From NCBI GenBank assembly GCA_013368325.1, contig JAACJK010000001.1:2294001-2358000 (forward strand): a DNA stretch of 64,000 nt. Direction: 5' to 3'. The DNA is from Ephemerocybe angulata (Eukaryota > Basidiomycota > Agaricomycetes > Agaricales > Psathyrellaceae). Of the stretch, positions 11,785 to 20,666 are shown in pieces (the first letter of the stretch is position 1; every line of letters starts with the position of its first letter). Below the pieces are notes generated by a model. That model searched no databases, had not been told where the DNA came from, and worked only from the letters and a program-made list of their open reading frames with translations. Both the position numbers and the translations under genes were made by a program.

Positions 11785-12320
11785 CCCGAATGGCTTGGAC
11801 ATCGAGGTACGCCCGTATCGAATCCCTCTTGACTCAGTTTGGCTGACCCACCTGCCGTAGGTCCAAACACGCCGCCGCTCGACTCACCAGCATCGCTACA
11901 CCAACAGAACCTCGCTTGCCTGTCAACAATTGTTTTGCAGGAACCGAAGATGAAGATACACTCACTGCGATGCGACGACCACGGCCCTGTGAACTGTGAG
12001 ACTCGGACGCCGAACTCAGCGCCGTTGTCGACAGCCCTACAAGTAACCGTAATGTTTAGTTATTTGCACAGAATACCAAAAGAATGACCGCCTGTGTTAC
12101 TGAGTCCTGCAGATTCAATAAGGGTGGAGGGCGGGTGCTTACAAATTCTGAGCTGATGCCCAGCAGGCAGTGTCTCGCAGCCGTCGTCGTTCACGCTCGA
12201 TACCTAACCTTCTACAGGGAAATCCGGTGAGATCTTGGACAAGGTCGAGACGAGACAGGGTGCTTACGCAGTCTCAGATAGACGACCGGCGCTTACCACA
12301 GGTGCGGGATCGTGCTCGAT
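11785..12320 (+). repeat. Repeat family R2, copy in register with R1 copy C
   Basis: Bases 11785-11950 match 3662-3835 with the same intron-like borders (GAGGTACG, then CTGCCGTAGGT) and the GCATCGCTACACCAACAGAA block. The 12170-12315 part matches 3870-4030 in reverse orientation. Confidence 0.65.
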
Positions 12321-12502
12321 GTGTCGCCGAGCGCAAATGCCCTGGGGTTGGCCAGGCTTCGTTGTCGGAGCCGTCTTTGCCGACGTTCGAGAACTTTGAA
12401 GTTCTGAGGGTAGGTGAGTTTGTCGAATGTCGAAGCGAGACACAGTTCATGTTAATAACAAGAATTTGAGGAGCATGGAATGACTACATCCTTGCGCCAG
12501 CC

Positions 12503-13045
12503 CTAAAGTGCGCCTGTTAGCTTGGAGGGCAAATGACGAGAACCGTGACTGTAGTGAATTCTATTGCACTTGAATGGGGAGGTTAACCGCCGGTGAGATC
12601 TCGTAGTGGGCCCGTTTCCGGTTGGTTTCTGGCCGCAGTGGTCCCGTTGGCTCACTGTCACTTTTGGCGCATGGTGTAACGAAGCTGTTGAGTACATCCA
12701 TAGGTAGGGATTAATTATCAATTCTCGGAACGCTCTGACATACATTTCTAGGCCGACCTCATCCTCTTCGACGCCGTCGAATATTTCTAGGCCGACCTTA
12801 TCCTCTTCGACGCCGCCGAGTTCGAATACCGCGCTCCGGAATATCGCGCTCCGCGCGCACCTATCGCAGCCTGGTCGCCTTTTTGGACCACTGTTGGAGT
12901 AACATGGCTGACGAGCTCTTCGATTCACAGGCGGCCGCGGCCCATTAAAGATACAGGTATACAAATTAGCGTTAACAGTCTGCTGAGCATAATCGAGATG
13001 GCAGGGGACGAGCCGGAGATCTGAAGACTGCACTCTGTGCGCCAC
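12503..13045 (-). CDS. Doubtful 180-codon frame with a 13-residue acidic tandem repeat
   Basis: An open minus-strand frame contains GVEEDKVGLEIFD followed by GVEEDEVGLEMY, encoded by two 39-bp repeats (12742-12819). The rest has no recognisable domain. The repeat length being a multiple of three and the acidic content hint at former coding sequence, but chance is not excluded. Confidence 0.2.
   Translation of the reverse strand: MAHRVQSSDLRLVPCHLDYAQQTVNANLYTCIFNGPRPPVNRRARQPCYSNSGPKRRPGCDRCARSAIFRSAVFELGGVEEDKVGLEIFDGVEEDEVGLEMYVRAFRELIINPYLWMYSTASLHHAPKVTVSQRDHCGQKPTGNGPTTRSHRRLTSPFKCNRIHYSHGSRHLPSKLTGAL
12742..12819. repeat. Tandem duplication, 2 x 39 bp
   Basis: Unit 1 is 12742-12780 and unit 2 is 12781-12819. 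They differ at three positions, all C/T. The core is TTCTAGGCCGACC followed by TCCTCTTCGACGCCG. Confidence 0.9.
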
Positions 13046-13123
13046 CGTCGAGGGGGCAGCACGTCGGCTCCCTTTGCTGGTGGGGAAAGCTGATGCGGTG
13101 ACCTTTCGCTATCTAACTACCGA

Positions 13124-13690
13124 ATGACGGTGATGTCTCGTCGCACCGAAGCGAAGGGGAAGGCCGCCTGGGATCCGCGATGCCAGCCGTGCACGCGACG
13201 CGAGCCGTGGACGCGATGCGAGTCGCGGGCAGAGCTGCAGCCAGGCAGAGAGTTGCGGAAGGAAAGAGAGCCGTGGGGAGAGTTGCGGGCGGGAGAGGAC
13301 GCGGAGAGAGGCGTCGGAGGGGCGGATGAGGACGCGGAGTCAGTCGCATGCGCGGAGCGAGAGGGGTGTGCGGTCTAGCGACGACAACGATAACGAGGAT
13401 TGAGACCGTGAGGACGGAGCAGGTGGTCGGAGGAGGAAGGGCAAGACGGGGTCGAGTGCTACGAAGAATGCGAAGTGGGAGAGCGACGTTGGAGAGGGTG
13501 GGGGGTGATTCAGAGGGGACGAGGTGGAAGTTGTGCTTGATCTGCAGCCCCGGAAGACTGCGAAGTACAAGCATTCAAAGTCGGCGAAGGAGAGGAGAAA
13601 TCTGGGAAGCCCAGGTCGAAATCGAAGTCGCGTGTGAAGGGGAATCAGAGCGACGGCAATGAAAGCGAGGTTGAGGATGAGCTACTGGAA
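13124..13690 (+). pseudogene. Low-complexity acidic/basic coding relic
   Basis: The plus strand is purine-rich and, across changing frames, reads as Lys/Arg/Glu/Ser-rich protein: an EREPWGELRAGEDAERG-like part, an SDDNDNED part with stops around it, and a final QSDGNESEVEDELLELG part. Stops and frame changes break it. It resembles a decayed disordered region; purine-rich DNA alone could also give this. Confidence 0.25.
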
Positions 13691-14241
13691 TTAGGCGTAA
13701 TTTCCATGTAAGATTAATGAACAAAATGTAGAATTACGGATGGCTCGTTCGTTCCAAGTAAAGCCATTGAACTTGTTGCGGAATTATGTGTGACCGTCGC
13801 ACATGCGCCGTCACGCCGTCACGCGAGGCGTAATTCCTCAAGAATATGTCTGTATTTGGAAGTCACTTTCTGTGTAAATATCACCCGTCGGTAATTCACC
13901 CAAAAGGTCCACGTATTTGATTTGACTATATACCGGAAATATGAAGCGGATGTAATTTTGCAATGATTCCCGCATATTTCCACATAGACAAACGCCACCG
14001 GCGTAATTCCACAGGAGTTCCAGCTGACTTACGAGGGCAATAATCTATGTAATTCCACAAAAACTCCAATGTTTTTCAGCCTACCTTACGTGTTCACAGG
14101 TCTTGTGTAGAGGAGCCTCAGCTGGCCCCTCGAACACCCTGTCCACCACTCCCCACACAGCGGAGCGCGGCCCTGGGGATACTCATTGTGTTGTTCCCAC
14201 CAATTCCCTGCCTTTGCCTTACCCCGTGTCAGATGGCTGTA
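13691..14241. other. Short dispersed GTAATTCC motif region
   Basis: The pentamer-like core GTAATT(CC/TT) recurs about every 50-120 bases (near 13695, 13833, 13892, 13951, 14003, 14050), with related GAATTA forms near 13732 and 13781. No gene is seen. Confidence 0.45.
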
Positions 14242-15272
14242 CTTCACACTCCCCCAGGAGTCCTGTAGGACTCCAGCTTGTCCGTTGGACTTCCGGTAGA
14301 CTTTCAATAAATAGACTTGTGCTGGACTTACCATAAAAGGTGCATTTCTATTGGAAGTCCACCAGAAGTCCAATAGAAGTCCAATAAAAGTCCAGCTTGT
14401 CTGGTAAAGTCCAGTTGAGTCTGGTTGAGGCCAGTTAGGACTTGAAAATCTAGTTCAAGTCCAGTTGGAGTCTGGCTAGACCCTTATAGTATTTTGGTAA
14501 TTTAATACATATTATGATGACTTCCATATATATCTGATATCTGTTGGACTTCTAGTAGACACTTTTAACAATCCATATCTACTTTATTCTGCTAGATTCC
14601 TGCTAGATGTCTTGCTGGACTTCCTGCTGGACTCTTGCTGGACTTTTATTTTTATTTTATATAAACATAGCCATCACTTTTTGGTGCTTATGTCAATCAG
14701 AAGTTTCTAAAAATCTCCAAGAATGGCCTGGGAAAATGCAAAATACTTTCCGAACATTGACTGTAAATTGACAACTGCCCATATAAATGAGCTTACACTA
14801 TTCAATCTAGGTCTTTTGTGTAAATGATAGCATCAGCAAGTAATATGATGGGTTTCCAATGCTTCACAATAATGATGGCATCACCTGTCACTATTAGGCT
14901 TAATTATAAAATAATAACAATAGGCTTTTATGATTGTACCTTAATTATAACTAATGTGACTAGCGGAGTCTAGCTGGACAGTTCACTGGACCGGCAGGAC
15001 TCTAGTTGGACTGGACACCTCCCGGACTGTACCGGACTCTAATTTGGCAGGTACTGGAGTCCAACTAGACCTTACTGGACTCTGCTGGACTCTGCTGGAC
15101 TCTGCTGGACTCTGCTGGACTCTGCTGGACTCTGGTTCAGGGCACTTTTACCCCTTTACCAGACAAAAAGTCCAGCAAAAGTCCAGGAAGTCCACTGGAA
15201 GTCCAGCAAGTCCACTGGACTTCTAGCAGAAGTCTAGCTGGAGTCCTGTGGGAACTATGGGGGAGTGCGAAG
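14242..15272. mobile_element. GGACT-rich element with terminal inverted repeats, no transposase
   Basis: The left end CTTCACACTCCCCCA (14242-14256) and the complement of the right end CTTCGCACTCCCCCA (15258-15272) differ at one base. Both are followed by an imperfect continuation ending AGGACTCCAGCT. The 1,031-bp interior has dozens of GGACT/AGTCC pentamers in both outer thirds and an AT-rich core (about 14480-14950). There is no coding potential. I could not find a clear target-site duplication. It abuts the truncated 3' end of the hAT transposase, so it probably inserted there. It best fits a non-autonomous DNA transposon. Confidence 0.65.
15081..15130. repeat. Tandem repeat of a 10-bp unit, five copies
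   Basis: TCTGCTGGAC is repeated five times exactly, flanked by partial units. It lies inside the GGACT-rich element and looks like a local expansion of its dispersed motif. Confidence 0.95.
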
Positions 15273-17878
15273 TCCTCTCCATGCTCTGTATTGTGAGCAC
15301 ATCGTCAATGTGATCCATGGCTGGGATCACGGAGGGGAGTGTCGGAGTGCTTCTGGAGAACTGCAGTGTCGCATGTTTATAGACCTGGTTGGCGCGAGGA
15401 AAGTGAGAGTGGCAACGAGCACCACGCGATGGCGATGGAAAGTGAGAGATGATGGAGGGAGGGGAACACGAGAGTGGCAACAAGTACGAGAGGCGACGGA
15501 GAGCAGCGAATAGAGAGAGAGCGAATACGGGTGGGCGATGGAAAGCAAGGTCGTGTAAATGCGAAGGTATGGGCGGCGGACTCAGGTGTTGCAAAGGAAG
15601 TTGTTGAGGAGATGGGAAGGCATGGGCGGCAGACCCAGGTGTGGACCCGGGTATGGGCGGTGACAGTGGGTGTTGATGTGGGAGGTGATATGGGCGGTGG
15701 ACCAGGGTACAGGCGGTGGATGGGAAGAAGTCAGAAAAGCCATGAGAGAAACATAACAACTTGAATGCACCTTGAGAACGTCCATCAATTGCTTCACCAA
15801 TTCCCATTCTTCCTTCCCCAACTCGTACACCCGCAACCCTGCCGACTGGTCAGCCGCAAGACAATCGATTGCCCGTCGGTACACCAGGGCGAAAATGAGC
15901 ATGTTGAATGTCGAATTCCATCGTGTTGCGACATCTCACGGCATCGTCCTGAGCTTTAACCCGAGCTGCCAGAGAATCTCAAACCATTGAGGCAGGAGGA
16001 GGGTGGTTGAGTGGAGAACAGCATACGCAAACTGACGAAGCTGGATAGAAGGTGAGCCCAGAGAGTGTCATGAGTTGAACCAACGCTTACCTTCGCGATC
16101 GCTTTCCTGACAGGTAAGACTGACTCATCGAGGTCAGCGTGTTCGATGGGTGCCATCCCAGCGCGCTCATCAACCCACCCTTCGACGCTTCCATCCAGCA
16201 TCTCCAAACCCTCGTCATCCGGTTCGAGTTCCTCCTTGCCTGCATCTGTTCCTCGTTGTTGTCCAGGTTGGCGCACAGGTTGGCGAGCTCGCTTTTGGCT
16301 GTTATCATGTCAACATCCTTTTTTCTGTTCAGTGGGTCGAACACGCGGATCGTTGTCTTCGCCACGAGATTGATGACATGTAGGAAGCACCGGGTGAGGC
16401 TGTCCTCCCCGGTGAATGAGTTCTCTATCTCGGCGAGCCGTGCGACCATCGTGTCGTTGTTGCTCACGTTGTCACACATCACGCCAAGGATCTTCAAAGG
16501 TATGGTTAGCTTTGCATGCTACATAGGTGATGTTGACTTACTTTATCAGAAACACCAAACTCCTCAAGCATCTGAGCAAACGCTGTTGCCAGATTGACTC
16601 CTGAATAGGAACGGGGGAGCTCAATGACATCAAGCAGGAGCACGAACGGCTTGCTATTCTGCTCGAGATGCACTGTAAATGCCGCAAATGTGCGGTGGTT
16701 CAGTGAGCTCCAGCAGTCAGTGGCGAAGTGGAGGGAGCCAGGGTATTCCTGTAGGTAAGTCCATGTTAGTATTGTATGCGCAACTGGAGCCTGACACTGC
16801 ACAACATACCTGCAGGATCTTTGCAACATGATTGCGCATGTGTCCGAATGCATATTTCATATCACACGCGACAGTGCTGGGGGATGGAACATAGTGATGG
16901 GGGCAGCCAGTCTTCATGTTGGAGAGGTAACCTCAGTCAGCACGGTCGAGTAGGACCACATGCTCTCTGCAATCCATTGCACATGCTCGGCACTAGGTAA
17001 TGTAGTTCCGTAAGCTTTTGGATCTTATACTAGGGACTTGAGACAATGTACCGTGACTCGGCTTTCATGTGAGCACGCGTCGAGTAGGTAACGGCTCCCT
17101 TCCCGCCCTTTCTCTGGAACACGACCGTAATCGCGTCCGCTGTGGGCTCCCCTCCATTCTTGTAGGATACCTCGCATACGCCGTTGGCAGTAAGGTCGTC
17201 GCCTGCTGTCAGTGCTTCAAGGCCGAAGCACTTCTTGACATGGTCGCACATATTGCCTATTGACATCACGTTGCCGGTATCTTGAACGTGGCGGATGAAC
17301 TTGGATGGCCTGCCACAGGCAGTACCTTGTATGCAATTGAACTTGTGTGTGAGGCGACCGTCGATATACTCGATGACCGGGTCTTTGAAAAAACTGTAGA
17401 CCCCTTTCTTGAATGTCTTCTTCTTTTTTTCTGCAACGTAAACTTAGTTAATTTCATAAGAATGAATGACATCTCGCTATGCACCCAACTCAACCTCATC
17501 ATCTATCTCCTTGATGGACACCTCAGCGACCTCGCCATCCGACTAGACCTCTTCCATAATGTGGCCACTGTTGGCATCGAGGACTTCCCCATTCGAGGAC
17601 CTGTTGTCGAGGTCCTCGTCATCATCGCTCTCAATAACAATCGCCTTTTTGACTTGACATGCGACTGGACAGGGACCTATGATCTTCGTCTACGGTGCCA
17701 CTGCACCTGGTTTTGCCTTCTTCGACGGCTTCGACTTCTCAGGCTCAGGGTCGTCTGACGTTCTAGGCTTCTTCACAGCCTTAAGGAATGTTTACTTTGG
17801 AGCTGAGAGCTTTCACTTGGTTGCGGTGATGATATGGCCAACTCGGGATTTTGCAGGAGGAGGAAGTGATTCAGACAT
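15273..17878 (-). pseudogene. hAT-family transposase, decayed and truncated
   Basis: Spliced minus-strand pieces give a hAT transposase in order: Met start at 17878 with a Lys/Ser-rich N-terminus; a BED-like zinc finger region (about 17400-17190, with KFNCIQGTACGRPSKFIRH and CDHVKKCFG); PSPSTVACDMKYAFGH (about 16900); GSLHFATDCWSSLNHRTFA (about 16740-16680); LGVMCDNVSNND (about 16490); DVATRWNSTFNML (about 15930); EWELVKQLMDVLK (about 15800); and VIPAMDHIDDVL (about 15310). Introns have normal borders (for example GTAAGT near 16545). The C-terminal dimerisation region is missing: the frame ends at the GGACT-rich element. The N-terminal 160 codons hold five in-frame stops. It is therefore not expected to be active. 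Confidence 0.9.
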
Positions 17879-18109
17879 AGCTGTAGACTTGCAAATAGAT
17901 AGAGAGAATGAACTCAGAAGGCGGCAGGGCTGAGGCTTGACCGAAAAAGATTCCAGCCACTGCCGAAACCTTAATTTTGGAACTAGAGGCAGTGAAACCC
18001 GGCAAAACCCGGCCATCAGCAGCGGGTTGCAACTTGCAGCAATCGCCATATATGGCAACCCGCACCCAATCCAAGCCGGGTTGAACCCCGTAACCCGCGC
18101 GGGTTCGCC

Positions 18110-18127
18110 CACCCTTGCCTAACACTA
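18110..18127 (-). repeat. Probable terminal end of the hAT element
   Basis: Read on the minus strand the sequence starts TAGTGTTAGGCAAGGGTG, the TAGTG start seen at the two neighbouring hAT elements. It lies about 250 bp upstream of the transposase start. The 8 bases outside are ATGGGAAC. No matching left end was found, consistent with loss of the other side. Confidence 0.55.
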
Positions 18128-18237
18128 ATGGGAACTGGCTGGCAATGAACCAGCTGTTGGCATGCCAGGTCAGATTTTTCTGACATGACACCCTGAACAT
18201 GTTACTAGTGATGTACAGGCTCGGGCTCAAAGCCGCG

Positions 18238-18544
18238 TAGTGTTCACCACGGGTTTTGGAAACCCGTGACCCGCAGGCCGGGTCGCGGGTGCGGGCCGGG
18301 TCCGGGTCATCATTCCCAGACCCGTCCGGTTCAAAACAAGCCCAAGAACGGCCCAATCGGGCAGAAACTGGGCGAGATATGAGCCTTTTAGTAAAAGGCT
18401 CATATCTCGCCCAAAAACTGGCCGATTTGGCCGTTTTTGGGCTTGTTTTGACGGGAAAACCCGCGCACCGCGGGTACGGGTCATGCCCGGGTCCGGGTCC
18501 GGGTCACTGCCACGGGAGCCGCGGGAAACCCGTGGTGATCACTA
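18238..18544. mobile_element. Nested foldback hAT element (307 bp)
   Basis: Flanked by a perfect 8-bp direct repeat AAGCCGCG (18230-18237 and 18545-18552). The ends are TAGTGTTCACCACGGGTTT and, from the other side, TAGTGATCACCACGGGTTT. The whole element is close to a palindrome. Its centre is an exact inverted repeat with 22-bp arms (18369-18390 and 18392-18413) around a single G. It sits 32 bp inside the outer element, so it inserted later. Confidence 0.92.
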
Positions 18545-18699
18545 AAGCCGCGAGCCGGGCCAAGCCGGGCCCTTACAGGCCAAGCCGAGCCGGGCCTTAC
18601 TCAATTTGGCAGTAGGGCCGGGCTGGGCTCAAGGCCCGGCTCGGAATTCCGCGCGCCAAAAAGCCGCGGCTTAGGCCTTCAGTGGTTGAAAATATTATG

Positions 18700-18850
18700 T
18701 GACGCCATGGTGCAGCGGCTAAGGCCTACAAAATGTTACCCTGAGGCTGCCGGTTCAATTCTGTGGAATAGTAATGTGTTCTTTTGAGTGAAAATGTTGT
18801 CCTGGACTGCGGGTGATGACCGGGACTGACCTGTAGATTACTTCAATACA
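18700..18850 (+). ncRNA. SINE-like segment with a pol III (tRNA-type) promoter
   Basis: A-box-like TGGTGCAGCGG at 18708-18718 and B-box-like GGTTCAATTCT at 18752-18762, 33 bases apart as in tRNA-derived promoters. The segment ends in ACAAAAAATC. It does not fold as a whole tRNA to my eye, so it is more likely a tRNA-derived SINE or tRNA relic inside the outer hAT element. Confidence 0.4.
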
Positions 18851-19057
18851 AAAAATCACTGACCGAATATGAGATTCATTAGAAAAATAATCGTAGTGAA
18901 AAGCCGCGGCCCAAGCCTGAGCCGAGCCGGGCCCGACCGAATTGGGGGCTCAAGGCTTGGCTCGAGATAATTGCAAGCCTGAGCCGACCAAAGCCGGGCC
19001 CAAGCCGCGGCTTTTGGGCCGAGCCTGAGCCTGCAATTCACTACATGTTACTCAGTA

Positions 19058-19312
19058 GAATTAAAAGAACTAGATCCTCAAGAGAAATCTATTTTTGACG
19101 AAGCACTCAAATATTCAGATGGCCTGAGTCTCATTGAGTTATCATCAGAAAGTAAAGTCAGGACACTTGTTACCTCACACCGAAATGCTATTGGGTACAG
19201 AATAGATTTTTTTCTTCGCATTTTATGTTTTCTTTGCCCTGTTAATCAGAGGCCTTGCGTAGAGCAAAAATGGAAAAGACAAGATGCCCATCATTTTCAC
19301 CATAAATAATCA
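19058..19312 (+). pseudogene. Coding fragment of unknown origin beside the hAT element
   Basis: A frame in AT-rich DNA reads ELKELDPQEKSIFDEALKYS, then DGLSLIELSSESKV and RTLVTSHRNAIGYR, then becomes less protein-like and stops near 19310. The amino-acid use is natural for a real protein. The outer hAT element ends only about 15 bases upstream and may have split it. No family recognised. Confidence 0.3.
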
Positions 19313-19429
19313 CCTTACCTCCAACTCTGCCATGCCAGCCAGCACAATCAAGTTTCTGAACAGAGTTGAGATCACAGCTAAAACTACCAGGATCTTAGAC
19401 TCATGACTAGTGGCCGCTCTATGAGGATT

Positions 19430-20390
19430 TAATAAATTAAATGGTCACAAAGCGATCCCTCAATAGAGGGACTGGTGTAAAGCATTATTTTTTTGGGAGA
19501 TAGCCCAAAATGGTGGGGAAAGCTGATTCCCAAATCTGAGCAGACCAAATTAGGGTTGAGCAGGGAATATCGAGCGCATTGTTGCGTTGGCTTCAGACCA
19601 CCACTGCTGTATGCTCTCCTTCTCCAATACAACACCTAGTTTGAACAGAGAGGGATACAGAGTGCTTTATATACCTCTTTCACCAAGAAACTAGTTCCAG
19701 AATACCAACCCTGCATCAGCACTCACCTTCAGGCCTCACCAATCAGTCCCCCAGAGTCCAGACACTCTTGCGGCACTCTGATTGCATCACAGTACAGCCA
19801 CCACCTAAAAGGCGACTACGAGAGATGCCTCAGAGGTGGGGGCTCCACCGTCCGGACTGCACAGCCAGACTGCTAGACACAAGCCCAGTGCTTCTTTTTG
19901 TCACTCTCAAGTCTCCTGCTGAGCCCAGCAGTCAGAGGACTCTTTTTGCAGTAGGTAACATGCCTTAGAATTAAATCAAAAGCACTGGGCCAATGGCCAT
20001 ACCCTCCTCTGCAATCAGGCTCTAACCTCTGGGCTGACGGTGTGAGAGACTGACAATGTATCAGAGTTCATTGAGCCCTTCAGCATCCAAAGTTTGCTCA
20101 AATGTCAATGAGATAACTCTCTATTCCGTCAGGTTTACAATAGGTTCAGCGAAATAGTCCGTTGCAGGGAATAGGGACGTCGCACAGCATAGGAAGTTGG
20201 ACGAGACGTGAAGCCAGCAGGACATCCCTGCTAAACCCTAATTCGGTCTTCCCATTTTGGCCAATCGGAAACCCCAAGCCATCAATCTGGGCTATCTCTC
20301 AAAAAAATAATCGAAAGTACAGGTCCCTCTACGTCATGCCTGATTATTTAGAATCAAACCTCGCCAGATCAGAGGGGCCTGTCACAGGTC
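19430..20390. mobile_element. Inverted-repeat element, diverged arms
   Basis: The left arm (about 19485-19600) and right arm (about 20205-20312, inverted) share ATTATTTTTTTG(G/A)GAGATAGCCC, CCAAAATGG and AATTAGGGTT(G/T)AGCAGGGA with gaps between. AGAGGGAC occurs outside both arms in mirrored position. Arm identity is only moderate. There is no transposase frame. It may be one foldback transposon or two copies of one repeat in opposite directions. Confidence 0.5.
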
Positions 20391-20666
20391 TACCCGGATC
20401 TTAGGGAAGGACAATGAAGTGGTCAAACATGTGTTGGCATACCTGGATATGAATGCGGCGAGAAAATGGGCACAAATCTGGACAAATCACTCTCAAAAGT
20501 ACTTACAGCAGGAAATTTGAACAAAAAACTGACAATAAAGGCATATGCCCACACCAAGCTCATTACCCATCAACTGTTTGTACAGTTTATAGTCTCATGT
20601 CCAAGAAAGCAGACCATATAAATGCCTCTTATCCCCAAAATTGATATCTACTCCCATGAGCACCCC

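Larger units (their letters stand above)
18206..19043. mobile_element. Non-autonomous hAT element, outer (838 bp)
   Basis: Flanked by a perfect 8-bp direct repeat CATGTTAC (18198-18205 and 19044-19051). The ends are TAGTGATGTACAGGCTCGGG and, from the other side, TAGTGAATTGCAGGCTCAGG. The subterminal regions are GC-rich with AAGCCGCGGC motifs in both orientations. It carries no transposase frame. It is interrupted by a second element at 18238-18544 and contains a SINE-like segment. Confidence 0.9.

Noticed and set aside
14086..14373. Minus frame left of the GGACT element as the missing hAT C-terminus
   Set aside because: It contains no hAT dimerisation motif and does not continue the transposase reading frame.
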